Positions 1-7,334 of a DNA stretch of 24,328 nt are shown piece after piece (position 1 is the first letter of the stretch; each line of letters begins with the position of its first letter). A model generated the notes under the pieces. The model worked only from the letters and a program-made list of their open reading frames with translations, did not search any database and was not told the origin of the DNA. Position numbers and translations under genes: made by a program. This stretch comes from DASSUC01 sp035649895 (GTDB lineage: Bacteria > Actinomycetota > Actinomycetes > Mycobacteriales > Micromonosporaceae): contig DASRIS010000025.1 of NCBI GenBank assembly GCA_035649895.1, forward strand, positions 1 through 24,328, read 5' to 3'.

Positions 1-1
1 C

Positions 2-415
2 CTGCGCACCGACCTGTACGGGGTCCTGGTCACCGCCACCGGCTGCCGGGACCTGTGGCGGGTCAAGTCGCTGCTGGTGCGGCGTGCCTTTGGCCGGCTC
101 GACCAGCGGCAGCGCGACGAGCTGGCGCAGGCCGACCCGCGTGACATCCAGGTCGGGACGTGGTTCCGCTGGGTGTGGCTGGCCGGGTACCCCATCGCCG
201 GCGCCTACTTCGCGCTGTTCTACCTGCCGCTGCTGGCGTACGTCGCCCGGTGGGCGGGCGACGGTCTCACTGCGGGGGCGGACAGCGTCCGGTTCTGGTG
301 GGGGCTGCTCGTCGCCGTCCTGGTCTACGCCCCGGTCGCGGTGACCCTGTGGATCGGGCTCACCGCCCTGCGTACGCGCCGGTCCACCCCTGCCGGTACC
401 AAGGCGCCGTCGTGA
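2..415 (+). CDS. C-terminal part of a membrane protein (possibly M50-peptidase-like)
   Basis: The gene is cut by the left edge; the frame is open from base 2 and ends with TGA at 413-415. The visible 137 residues begin with a soluble stretch containing RTDLYGVLVTATGC, similar to the D-x-Y-x-x-L-x-x-x-x-GC segment found near the C-terminal part of M50-type putative peptide zinc metalloproteases (family knowledge from memory). Two or three hydrophobic stretches follow (WVWLAGYPIAGAYFALFYL and FWWGLLVAVLVYAPVAVTLW), then a short basic tail, so the protein ends in the membrane with a cytoplasmic-looking tail. The catalytic part lies outside the window, so the peptidase assignment is tentative; the membrane location is well supported. 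Confidence 0.55.
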   Translation: MRTDLYGVLVTATGCRDLWRVKSLLVRRAFGRLDQRQRDELAQADPRDIQVGTWFRWVWLAGYPIAGAYFALFYLPLLAYVARWAGDGLTAGADSVRFWWGLLVAVLVYAPVAVTLWIGLTALRTRRSTPAGTKAPS

Positions 416-449
416 GCAGTAAGCAGCAACCAGGGGTACGTCTGTTGAG

Positions 450-595
450 ACCTACTGCTCTGCACCATCTGCTCGGGCAGAGTGCCCGGCGTTGATCCTC
501 CTGCCGGCAGCTCCTGCCGGCAGCCAGCGGCAGGTCATCGGGCTGGGCTCTGCCCGTCCAGACTCTGCTCGCGGCGATGGAGCAGAGCAATAGGT
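450..595. repeat. Imperfect inverted repeat enclosing palindromic direct repeats
   Basis: ACCTACTGCTCTGC at 450-463 is the reverse complement of 582-595 with one mismatch. Between the arms lie two tandem copies of CTCCTGCCGGCAG (498-510 and 511-523), each holding the perfect palindrome CTGCCGGCAG. A further hairpin sits at 563-587. The whole lies between two convergent genes. It could be a bidirectional terminator region or the remnant of a miniature transposon. Confidence 0.6.
563..587. terminator. Hairpin between convergent genes, likely bidirectional terminator
   Basis: CTCTGCTC at 563-570 pairs perfectly with GAGCAGAG at 580-587 around a 9-nt loop. It lies after the plus-strand membrane protein gene and just past the minus-strand DUF5995 gene end. 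No U tract follows, which is common for actinomycete terminators. The role is inferred from position. Confidence 0.45.
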
Positions 596-604
596 TGGAG
601 GACG

Positions 605-1501
605 TCAGTACGGGCTTGGCGTGCCGAAGGGGTAGGGCTGCGGCGGTGCTGTCGCGTGGTGGCCCGCGCAGTAGAGGTCCCGTGGCCAGGTCGTCGTGAA
701 CGGCGGCACGTACGCGTTGAGCGTCCGCAGTGACAGGGCCTCGGCTGCCGCGGCGCTTTCGATATCGGCGGTGACCGCCGCGCGGGCGTCGTCGTCCGTG
801 GCCGCTACCAACCGCTGCGCGTTCTGCCAGGCCCGCTCCCGCCACTGCACGAGCACCGAGAACATCACGCTGGATCCGAGGCTGACGAACGAGAACGGGT
901 CGAAGCGCACCGCCTCCTCCGCCAGGAGCGGGTCCCCGACCAGCCGCAGGAAGTCGTTCACCCTGTCGTGGTCGGGCTTGCGGCTGGACCCGTCGGGCCG
1001 GGTCAACCCGATGGAGGCCAGCACGAACGGCAGGTCGCGGCTGATATGGGCGTTCATGCCGAGCATGACGTCACCGGCACCGGTCACCCGGCGGTCGCGG
1101 GCGGCGTCCAGCGCGATGAGCCAGGCCTGCGGCACCGCCGCGCGCCGGCCGGCTGCCCAGTCGTCGTACGCGGTGAGGTAGTAGGCCGCGAAGACGGCGT
1201 CCTCATGGTTGACCCACGCCGGGTCGGCGAAGAAGCCGGCCTGGTCGCGGGCCCACCTGTAGGTCTGCGTGGTACGCAGGTAGGCCAGCGCGAAGACCGC
1301 GTTGTGGTGGCAGCTACGGCCGAGCGGCTCGAAGCGCTGCCGCATCTCGGCGATCGTGGCGTCGACGCAGGACGCCTGCCCGTCGGGGCAGTAGCTGTCA
1401 GGTGGCAGTACGGCTGCCCGGGCGGTCGCGGGCAACAGCGCCATCGTTGTCACGCTGGCCAACAGCGCGCTCAGGGCCGCGCGCCGGATACGTCCCGTCA
1501 T
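605..1501 (-). CDS. Secreted DUF5995 family protein
   Basis: The 298-residue protein starts with a clear Sec signal peptide (basic MTGRIRR, a hydrophobic core, then ATARA-A at about residue 29), so it is exported. The mature part contains HHNAVFALAYL near residue 65 and NAHISRDLPFVLA near residue 150, the His/Asn-rich signature I associate with DUF5995, a family of unknown function whose conserved polar residues suggest an enzyme or metal site. The C-terminus is rich in Pro (PPQPYPFGTPSPY). The start ATG at 1501 has GGGAGGTG upstream. It stands alone: the XRE gene upstream ends at 1570 on the same strand, 68 bases away, so read-through transcription is possible. No biochemical role is assigned. 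Confidence 0.8.
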   Translation of the reverse strand: MTGRIRRAALSALLASVTTMALLPATARAAVLPPDSYCPDGQASCVDATIAEMRQRFEPLGRSCHHNAVFALAYLRTTQTYRWARDQAGFFADPAWVNHEDAVFAAYYLTAYDDWAAGRRAAVPQAWLIALDAARDRRVTGAGDVMLGMNAHISRDLPFVLASIGLTRPDGSSRKPDHDRVNDFLRLVGDPLLAEEAVRFDPFSFVSLGSSVMFSVLVQWRERAWQNAQRLVAATDDDARAAVTADIESAAAAEALSLRTLNAYVPPFTTTWPRDLYCAGHHATAPPQPYPFGTPSPY

Positions 1502-1569
1502 GACGGCACCTCCCGCGGTGACCGTACCGCTCCCGCGCCCTGGTACGCATCACTGGCTGTGACGAGCTG

Positions 1570-2715
1570 TCAGCTGATGATCAGCGTGAGGTCGGGCCGT
1601 CTTGGTGGGGTCGGCGCGGGGGTGCCGTTGACGGCGGTCGGGACGAGGGCGAAGACGTGGCGGTTGAGCTCGCTGGTCGTGACGTGCAGCTCGCGCGCGA
1701 TCCGGGCGGGGCTGGTGCCCTCGGCCCGTACGGCGTGGAAGACGGCCTCGAGCAGGGGTGAGGTCTCGCGGGGGATGCCGCCGGGCTCGCCGGTGCGGTA
1801 GCCGCGGCGGGACAGGTCGACGCAGGCGGTGCGGTAGCCCCACTCGGTGAGCAGGCCGAGCTCGTGCAGGCGGTGGGTGAGGGCCATGGCCGACACGCGC
1901 CAGGTCTGCTTTGCGGTGAGGATGTGGTCGATGGTGGCGCCGGCAAGACCGTGCGCCAGGACGCTGGCGCGGGGCATGAGGAACGCGGCGGCGAAGCGGT
2001 TGGCGTCCTGTTCGGCGTCGGGGCCGTGCGGCAGCCGGTGCTCACTGTGCAGGACGAGGTGGCCGAGCTCGTGAGCGGCGTCGAACCTGCCGCGCTCGCC
2101 CGACTTGGCGGTGTTGAGCAGGACGTACGGGGTCTGGTGCCAGACGAAGGAGAAGGCGTCGACGGCGGCGCAGTCGGCGGCGAGGGAGAAGACCCGGACC
2201 CCGTGCGCCTCCAGGAGCCGGACGAGATGCCCGAGCGGCGCCACGCCGAGCCCCCACCGGGCCCGGACCACCTCGGCAGCGGTCTCCGGGTCCAGCCTGG
2301 GCAGGGATGGCACGTCCGGCCCGGGAAGGTGGAAGCGGTGCTCGATCCACTCGGCCAGCATCAGGGCGATCCGGGCTGCGCTGCGGGCGGTGTCGCGCTG
2401 CCCGGCGGTGAGCTTGCTCAGCGCCCGGAAGCTGATCGCGTCGACGGGGATCTCGTCGACGTCACCGGCCGTGAGGAAACTGAACGGCACGTCAAGCGCT
2501 GCCGCAAGCCGGCTCAGCGTGTCCGGGCTGGGCTCCTGCCGGCCGTTCTCGTACGCGGACAGGCTGCGGGCGCTGACCTCGACCGCGGCGGCCAGCTGGA
2601 CGAGAGTCAGGCCGCGGCGCTTGCGGGCGAGCGTGAGCCGGCTCGGCGTCAACGTGCCCAACGCGGCTGCGACGCCGGTCATCTGGGTGCCCGGCGGGGT
2701 TGCGATGCTGGTCAT
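1570..2715 (-). CDS. XRE-type regulator fused to ImmA/IrrE metallopeptidase domain
   Basis: This 381-residue protein has an N-terminal Cro/C1-type helix-turn-helix (about residues 27-80, with LAAAVEVSARSLSAYENGRQ) and a C-terminal ImmA/IrrE zinc peptidase domain. The zinc motif HELGH is at 215-219, and ANRFAAAFLMP (239-249), preceded by an acidic stretch around E235, supplies the expected third ligand region. Family knowledge: ImmA and IrrE cleave cognate repressors, and fused proteins act as self-contained stress or mobile-element regulators. A second helix-turn-helix-like stretch may lie at about 332-358 (GTSPARIARELHVTTSELNRHV). The ATG at 2713-2715 overlaps the stop of the upstream gene by 4 bases (ATGA), so the two genes are translationally coupled. 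Substrate and target promoters are unknown. Confidence 0.9.
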   Translation of the reverse strand: MTSIATPPGTQMTGVAAALGTLTPSRLTLARKRRGLTLVQLAAAVEVSARSLSAYENGRQEPSPDTLSRLAAALDVPFSFLTAGDVDEIPVDAISFRALSKLTAGQRDTARSAARIALMLAEWIEHRFHLPGPDVPSLPRLDPETAAEVVRARWGLGVAPLGHLVRLLEAHGVRVFSLAADCAAVDAFSFVWHQTPYVLLNTAKSGERGRFDAAHELGHLVLHSEHRLPHGPDAEQDANRFAAAFLMPRASVLAHGLAGATIDHILTAKQTWRVSAMALTHRLHELGLLTEWGYRTACVDLSRRGYRTGEPGGIPRETSPLLEAVFHAVRAEGTSPARIARELHVTTSELNRHVFALVPTAVNGTPAPTPPRRPDLTLIIS

Positions 2716-3401
2716 CCGGTGCGGCGCGCGACAAGGACGTCGGGCTCGGCCGCGGCCCCGGCCGAGAAGGCAGGGGCCGGCTGGAGCGGGACGGGCGCCA
2801 GGATGATCCGTTCGAGCCAGGTGTCGATGTAGCCGTCGACCATCGAGTCGGGCAGCGACAGCTCCGCCCGGATCTCCGACTCGGTCACGTTGTAGAGCAG
2901 GACCCAGGTGACGATGCCGTCGGCGTCAGCGTCGACCGGCTCGTCCTCGCCGAGGTCTAGTGGCAGGGCCAGCTGGAGGAAGTTACGGCTGACCGCCTCG
3001 ACCGTGGCCACGCCCTTCTCGTACCGGGTGGACGGCCGCACGTGCGGCACGCCGGTGGCCGCGTCGCCGAGCGTGGCGATGACCGCCACCCGGTGGTCCG
3101 GGCTGACCGTGCGCGCCAGGTTACGGGGGTTGTCGTACGACCAGCCCAGCGGCACCAGCTGCTCGCGCAGCAGCCGCACCGTGCGCGCGTACCGCGCCAT
3201 GCCCTGCATGTTGGGCGGGTCCAGCTGGGTGTAGGTGCGGGCCTCGGCGTCCGCGCCACGCAGGGCGAACTCCAGGATCTCCGCCTTGAGCCCCAGCTCC
3301 GCCAGCCGGTCGGCGACCTCTTCGCCCTGGACCACCGGGCACTGCTGCTGCACCAACGCCTCCTCCAGCCGGTCCGGCTGCTTCGCGAAATTCTCCCTCA
3401 T
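2712..3401 (-). CDS. Conserved hypothetical protein, partner of the XRE-ImmA/IrrE gene
   Basis: This 229-residue soluble protein is of unrecognised function. It has no signal peptide or membrane segment. It is mostly helical in character at the start (MRENFAKQPDRLEEAL) and has a conserved-looking centre (LDPPNMQGMARYARTVRLLREQL, about 75-97). A Ser-Thr-Arg-Tyr-Glu-Lys segment and ETV/EAVSRNFLQLAL follow, and an acidic loop (EDEPVDADADG) lies near residue 175. Its TGA overlaps the start of the XRE-ImmA/IrrE gene, so the two are one unit. The ATG at 3401 was chosen because no start codon exists upstream in frame before the antisense of the neighbouring gene. No clear ribosome binding site precedes it, so a leaderless transcript is possible. 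It may be the regulator's substrate, effector or sensor; that is inference from coupling only. Confidence 0.7.
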   Translation of the reverse strand: MRENFAKQPDRLEEALVQQQCPVVQGEEVADRLAELGLKAEILEFALRGADAEARTYTQLDPPNMQGMARYARTVRLLREQLVPLGWSYDNPRNLARTVSPDHRVAVIATLGDAATGVPHVRPSTRYEKGVATVEAVSRNFLQLALPLDLGEDEPVDADADGIVTWVLLYNVTESEIRAELSLPDSMVDGYIDTWLERIILAPVPLQPAPAFSAGAAAEPDVLVARRTG

Positions 3402-3442
3402 CCGAGGACGGAAATCGCGAAGGACCTGCGGCGTGTCGCATC

Positions 3443-3477
3443 CCGGCGGCCGCGGTGCGGGCTCCGCGGGCCGCCGG
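3443..3477 (-). terminator. Strong hairpin after the GH20 gene
   Basis: CCGGCGGCCGCGG (3443-3455) pairs with CCGCGGGCCGCCGG (3464-3477): 13 pairs with one bulged G and an 8-nt loop. It starts 11 bases after the end of the hexosaminidase gene, and before the start of the hypothetical gene at 3401. There is no U tract. It probably separates the secreted-enzyme genes from the XRE unit. Confidence 0.6.
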
Positions 3478-3487
3478 CTCCGGGCGT

Positions 3488-5797
3488 CTAACCGACCAGG
3501 AACTCGTCCACGACGAGCCAGTACGTCTGGCTGGCGGTGCTGCGTACCCGCAGGTAGCGGGCTGTCGTGCCGGCCGGCGGCGCGACCGTGACCTCGTTGT
3601 GCCCGGCGAAGCTCGCCAGCACGGTCCAGGCCGTGCCGTCCAACGAGGACTCCAGCACCCCGCGGTGGATGAAGTCGTTCGGGCTGTTGCCGTTGGCCAT
3701 CAGCACGTCGACGATGCTGATCGGGCGTGCCGTGCCGAGGTCGACCCGGACGTAGCCGCCCACCGGAGGCGCGCCGTTGCTCCAGAACCAGGTGGTGGTG
3801 TTGCCGTCGACCATGAGCCCCGGCGGGTACGTCGAGTAGATGGGCAGGTTCGTCGAGGCGGTGGCCGATGGCCGCACGGTGACGGTGAGCTCCGTGGCGA
3901 CCAGCCAGTACGTCTGGCTGGCGGTGCTGCGCAGCCGCACGTACCGGGCGGTCGTGCCGCTGGGCGGGGTGGCCCGGACGGCGGCGGTGGTGAAGGTCCC
4001 CAGCGACGTCCACGTCACCGCGTCCCGCGAGTGCTCCAGGACCGCGTTGTGCAGGTAGTCGTTGGGCCGGTCGCTCTTGCCCATGAGGATCTCGACGCCG
4101 CTGATGGGGCGTGCGGTCCCCAGGTCGACGCCGATGTAGTCACCGACCACGGGCACACCGTTGCCCCAGAAGAAGGTGCTGGTCGTGCCGTCGACCATGT
4201 TGGACGGCAGGTAGGTGGAGTAGGTGGGCAGGCTGGTCATCGGGGTGGGTGGGGGCGAGCCCTCCCGGCCGGGTGGCTGCCCGACGGCGGTGGTGACGGC
4301 CTGGAACCCGGTGTAGTCCGCGGCCGGTTTGGGCGAGCCCCACATCACCTGGGCCAGGGCCTGCAACGAGGGCAGGACGGCGGCACCGACCCGTACCTCG
4401 GACTCGCTGTTGGGCAGGTCGGCCCAGATCGACAGGGACGTGCCCAGCAGCTTCGGGTCGCTGACCGGGACGGTCGAGCCGTCCTGGAACAGGTTGGCCA
4501 GGAAGCTGTTGTAGATCCGCGCCGGGTCCGGCTTCCAGCTCTTGCCCAGCACGTAGTAGAGGTAGCTGGAGTTGGAGTTCATCAGCTGGTGGCCGGCCGC
4601 GGTGAACTGTGCCGGGCTGACCCCGTTGGCCTGCCAGTAGTCGATCTGGATGCCGGGGCTGAGCGTGACGTTACGGCCGCCGAAGACGCCGTCGTTCCAG
4701 ATCCGCAGCGTCTTGCCCTGGGCCCGGACGATCCCGTCGACCCAGTTGACGAACCCGAGGAACGCGTCCGGGCCGGTGGCGCCCGCGCCGTAGGTGGCCT
4801 GCGCGTACGCCAGCAGCTGCGGGTAGCTGGCGTACTGCGACGCGGAGAGGTACTCATCGGCCCCCATGTGCCAGACCGCGCCCGGGAACAGCGGCAGGTA
4901 CTCGGTGACCAGGTCGGCGGCGAGCTGCCGGGCGGCGGCCTTGGACAGGTCCAGCTTGCCCGCGCTGACCGCGCCGGTCGAGGAGACCAGGCGCAGCTCC
5001 GGGTGGCTGGCCAGGACCGCGGTCATGTGCGAGGGCATGTCGATCTCGGGTACGACCGTGATGTGGTACCGCGCCGCGAACGCGACCAGGTCCGCGATCT
5101 GTGCCTTCGTGTAGTGCTGCGGGGAGACGACCTCCGGGTGCACGCTGCTCTCCAGCCGGAAGCCCTGGTCGTCCGAGATGTGCAGGTGCAGCACGTTGTA
5201 CTTCAGGTATGCCAGCTGGCGGACGTGGTTGCGCAGCCAGATCAGCGAGTAGTACTTCCGGCCGTTGTCGACCATGAGGCCGCGCTGCCGGGTCACCGGC
5301 CAGTCCCGGGCCGTGCCGCCGGGGACCGTCGTCGAGCGCGACAGCAGCTGGAGCACCGTACGGGTGCCGTTGAAGGCTCCCGCGTCGGCGCGTGCCTGGA
5401 TCGTCAGTGACGCGCCGACGCTCATCCGGTAGCCCTGCGGCCCGAGGGCCGTGTCGGTGGAGCCGAGGGTGAGGAAGATGTCGCCGGTGTTCACGTCGGC
5501 CGGGCCGCCGACCAGCGTGGCCACCGTACGGCCGTGAAGCGCCCCGAGGTCGGTGGCGAACACCGAGGCGGTGCCGGCCAGCTGGCCGGCGTAGGCGCTG
5601 TCGGTCACCACCCGGCTGGTGGCGGTGAAGCTGTAGCTGCCGGTCCCGGCGGTCCACTGCTGCAGCGCCGGCACCACCTGGGGGATGGCCGCCACCTGCG
5701 CCGCCTGCGCAGGACCGTTGGTGGCCATGGCCGGCGCGCTGGACAGCAACGCCACGGCGACGGCGCACCGCGCCCACCGTGCCCACAGACCTCGCAT
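3488..5797 (-). CDS. Secreted GH20 beta-N-acetylhexosaminidase with two discoidin/CBM32-like modules
   Basis: A signal peptide (about 1-32, ending PAMATNGPAQA) is followed by a GH20b-like N-domain, a GH20 catalytic barrel (about 165-480) and two C-terminal F5/8-type C modules (about 520-640 and 645-769). The barrel shows HLHISDDQGFRLE and the Asp-Glu catalytic pair in HMGADEYL (D314-E315). Family knowledge: GH20 enzymes use substrate-assisted retaining catalysis on terminal GlcNAc or GalNAc, and some are lacto-N-biosidases, which cannot be excluded here. The modules probably anchor the enzyme to glycan. ATG 5797 is preferred to the adjacent ATG 5800 because GGGGAGG (5803-5809) is 5 nt from the former and only 2 nt from the latter. 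It follows the beta-helix gene on the same strand but has its own operator-like palindrome. Confidence 0.9.
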   Translation of the reverse strand: MRGLWARWARCAVAVALLSSAPAMATNGPAQAAQVAAIPQVVPALQQWTAGTGSYSFTATSRVVTDSAYAGQLAGTASVFATDLGALHGRTVATLVGGPADVNTGDIFLTLGSTDTALGPQGYRMSVGASLTIQARADAGAFNGTRTVLQLLSRSTTVPGGTARDWPVTRQRGLMVDNGRKYYSLIWLRNHVRQLAYLKYNVLHLHISDDQGFRLESSVHPEVVSPQHYTKAQIADLVAFAARYHITVVPEIDMPSHMTAVLASHPELRLVSSTGAVSAGKLDLSKAAARQLAADLVTEYLPLFPGAVWHMGADEYLSASQYASYPQLLAYAQATYGAGATGPDAFLGFVNWVDGIVRAQGKTLRIWNDGVFGGRNVTLSPGIQIDYWQANGVSPAQFTAAGHQLMNSNSSYLYYVLGKSWKPDPARIYNSFLANLFQDGSTVPVSDPKLLGTSLSIWADLPNSESEVRVGAAVLPSLQALAQVMWGSPKPAADYTGFQAVTTAVGQPPGREGSPPPTPMTSLPTYSTYLPSNMVDGTTSTFFWGNGVPVVGDYIGVDLGTARPISGVEILMGKSDRPNDYLHNAVLEHSRDAVTWTSLGTFTTAAVRATPPSGTTARYVRLRSTASQTYWLVATELTVTVRPSATASTNLPIYSTYPPGLMVDGNTTTWFWSNGAPPVGGYVRVDLGTARPISIVDVLMANGNSPNDFIHRGVLESSLDGTAWTVLASFAGHNEVTVAPPAGTTARYLRVRSTASQTYWLVVDEFLVG
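3517..3931 (-). repeat. 28-bp exact direct repeat in the two CBM32-like modules
   Basis: The same 28 bases lie at 3517-3544 and 3904-3931, exactly 387 bp (129 codons) apart, one in each C-terminal module of the hexosaminidase. Both encode the segment around ASQTYWLV. The identity reflects an internal domain duplication that is either recent or kept alike by gene conversion. Confidence 0.85.
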
Positions 5798-5815
5798 CAT
5801 GGCCTCCCCGCGGCT

Positions 5816-5837
5816 GACTTATAGATCGATATAAGTC
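5816..5837. promoter_or_regulatory. AT-rich 22-bp palindrome upstream of the GH20 gene (putative operator)
   Basis: Perfect 8-bp arms GACTTATA (5816-5823) and TATAAGTC (5830-5837) flank GATCGA. The site ends 6 bases before the Shine-Dalgarno sequence of the hexosaminidase gene. Its AT-richness stands out from the surrounding DNA. A palindrome of the same length, in the same place relative to the Shine-Dalgarno, precedes the lipoprotein gene at 8902-8923. A transcription factor site overlapping the promoter is inferred. Confidence 0.65.
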
Positions 5838-5895
5838 ACTATAGCTTGAGCTGTGGTGCGGGGTGGCTGCCTGCCTCGATGCGATGGCCTCCTGG

Positions 5896-7320
5896 TCACG
5901 AGTAGAAGTAGAACCCGTCGTTGCGGGCCCAGTTCACGCTGGTCGGGTGCTGGTGGTCGTCCCGGTTGCACGGGTACGGCGCCGACGACGACGGGCAGCT
6001 CGTGTCGGCCGCGTACCAGTTGCCGCCGCCCCGGCGAGAGCCCACGGTGGACCCGAACGGGTTGTTGCCCCGGTAGTAGTTGGTCGTGCTGGCGCTCCAC
6101 CCGCGGGCGGCGTTGTAACCGGTGTTGCGGGTGGCGAAGTAGCCGGTGCCCACGCACGGGCTCGCGCAGCTGCCGATGAACGTGTTGCTCTCGATGGTGT
6201 TGTGCATCGACGGCGTGCCGGTGCGCCAGCTCGCCAGCACGAACGCGACCAGGCCGTAGCCGCCGCCCGGCAGGTCGGAGTAGCGCGGCGCGCCGTCGGC
6301 GTTGAAGAACCGGTTCGGGTCGCCACTGCGCTGCAACATGGTGCGCGTGTTGGTGTTCCGCACGTCGTTGCGCAGGATCTGGAAGTCCCGGACGTTGACC
6401 AGCGCCGCCGAGGCGGTGGCCGTGCAGTAGTAGACGGCGCCGGGCACCGGGTAGCCCGGGGTGTGGATGCTGTTGCCCTCGATGTGGAAGTTAGCCGAGT
6501 CGACCAGGTCCAGGTTGTTGCCGCAGTTCTCGTAGAGCTGGGAGCTGGTGATCCGCGCCCCGGCCAGGTTGCCCGCGGTGTACACGGCGGCGCCCGGGAT
6601 GCCGTTCTCGCAGTCGCGGCCGTTGCGGTAGAGCGCGCTGTTGTCGATCACGCCGTAGCCGCCGGGCCGGCCGGCGGCCAGGTCGGTGCCCATGAACGTC
6701 ACCCCGTCGCAGCGGTTGTCGTGCACCTGCGAGCCCACCAGCGTGTTCGCATAAGCCGCCGAGTTGAACGGTCCGAAGATGACCCCGTAGAAGTTGCCGT
6801 AGATGTTCACCCGCAGCATCTGGTTGCCCCGGCAGGAGCTGCATAGCAGGTAGACACCGGTGTACTCCGGCGCGCCGGTGATGAACGCGTCGTCGAGCAG
6901 GTTGTCGTTGCTGCCAGCCCCCTCGAACATCACCACCGCCGTGCAGCAGCCGCCGGTGAGCAGGTTGTTCGCGTCCAGCCGGAGGAAGCCGACCCGGCCG
7001 CCGGACCCGACGAGGCGCACCAGGCGCGCCGCGCCAACCGGGTTGCTCACCAGCCGGATCGTCGGGTACGTGGTGTCCCCCAGCAGCCGCGCGCCGGACC
7101 GCACCACGATCTCGCCATTGACCGGGTACGTGCCCGGGGTCAGGACCGCCTGGTGCTCGGCACCGTCCAGGCAGGACTGGATCGCCACCCGGTTCGCCGC
7201 CGCGTCCGCCGTCGGCGCCAGCGCCGCGCAGCTGGCCGCCGCCTGTGCGGGAGCCGGCACGGCCAGGGTGAGGCCGAGCACCAGCGCGCCGACCGACGGC
7301 CCGACCCACGTACGACTCAT
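5896..7320 (-). CDS. Secreted right-handed beta-helix (pectate-lyase-fold) protein
   Basis: This 474-residue protein has a clear signal peptide (MSRTWVG, hydrophobic core, APAQAAAS at about residue 28). The mature part looks like a right-handed parallel beta-helix: an N-terminal segment with LTPGTYPVNGEIVVRSGARLLG typical of pectate-lyase-superfamily proteins, then Asn- and Gly-rich turns (LLDDAFITGAPEYTGVYL, NTLVGSQVHDNRCDGVTF, ILRNDVRNTNTRTML, NTIESNTFIGSC). Several Cys residues could form disulphides outside the cell. The fold suggests a polysaccharide lyase, hydrolase or binding protein; the substrate cannot be read from the sequence. Only 14 bases separate it from the upstream lipoprotein gene, so both are one operon. 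GGGGG lies 7 nt before ATG 7320. Confidence 0.75.
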   Translation of the reverse strand: MSRTWVGPSVGALVLGLTLAVPAPAQAAASCAALAPTADAAANRVAIQSCLDGAEHQAVLTPGTYPVNGEIVVRSGARLLGDTTYPTIRLVSNPVGAARLVRLVGSGGRVGFLRLDANNLLTGGCCTAVVMFEGAGSNDNLLDDAFITGAPEYTGVYLLCSSCRGNQMLRVNIYGNFYGVIFGPFNSAAYANTLVGSQVHDNRCDGVTFMGTDLAAGRPGGYGVIDNSALYRNGRDCENGIPGAAVYTAGNLAGARITSSQLYENCGNNLDLVDSANFHIEGNSIHTPGYPVPGAVYYCTATASAALVNVRDFQILRNDVRNTNTRTMLQRSGDPNRFFNADGAPRYSDLPGGGYGLVAFVLASWRTGTPSMHNTIESNTFIGSCASPCVGTGYFATRNTGYNAARGWSASTTNYYRGNNPFGSTVGSRRGGGNWYAADTSCPSSSAPYPCNRDDHQHPTSVNWARNDGFYFYS

Positions 7321-7334
7321 GTTTGCGCCCCCTG

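Noticed and set aside
1864..2832. 322-residue open frame on the plus strand
   Set aside because: It is antisense to the XRE-ImmA/IrrE gene, which has clear motifs in its own frame.
3402..4013. Longer N-terminus for the 229-residue hypothetical protein
   Set aside because: The extension lies antisense-like within the GH20 gene in another frame, is Arg/Pro-rich and has no start signal near 3401.
3455..5410. 651-residue open frame on the plus strand
   Set aside because: It is antisense to the GH20 gene, has low-complexity Arg/Gly/Val content and no family features. GC-rich DNA often gives such frames.
5797..5900. DasR-type (dre) operator near the GH20 gene
   Set aside because: The palindrome found is AT-rich and does not resemble the GC-flanked dre consensus.
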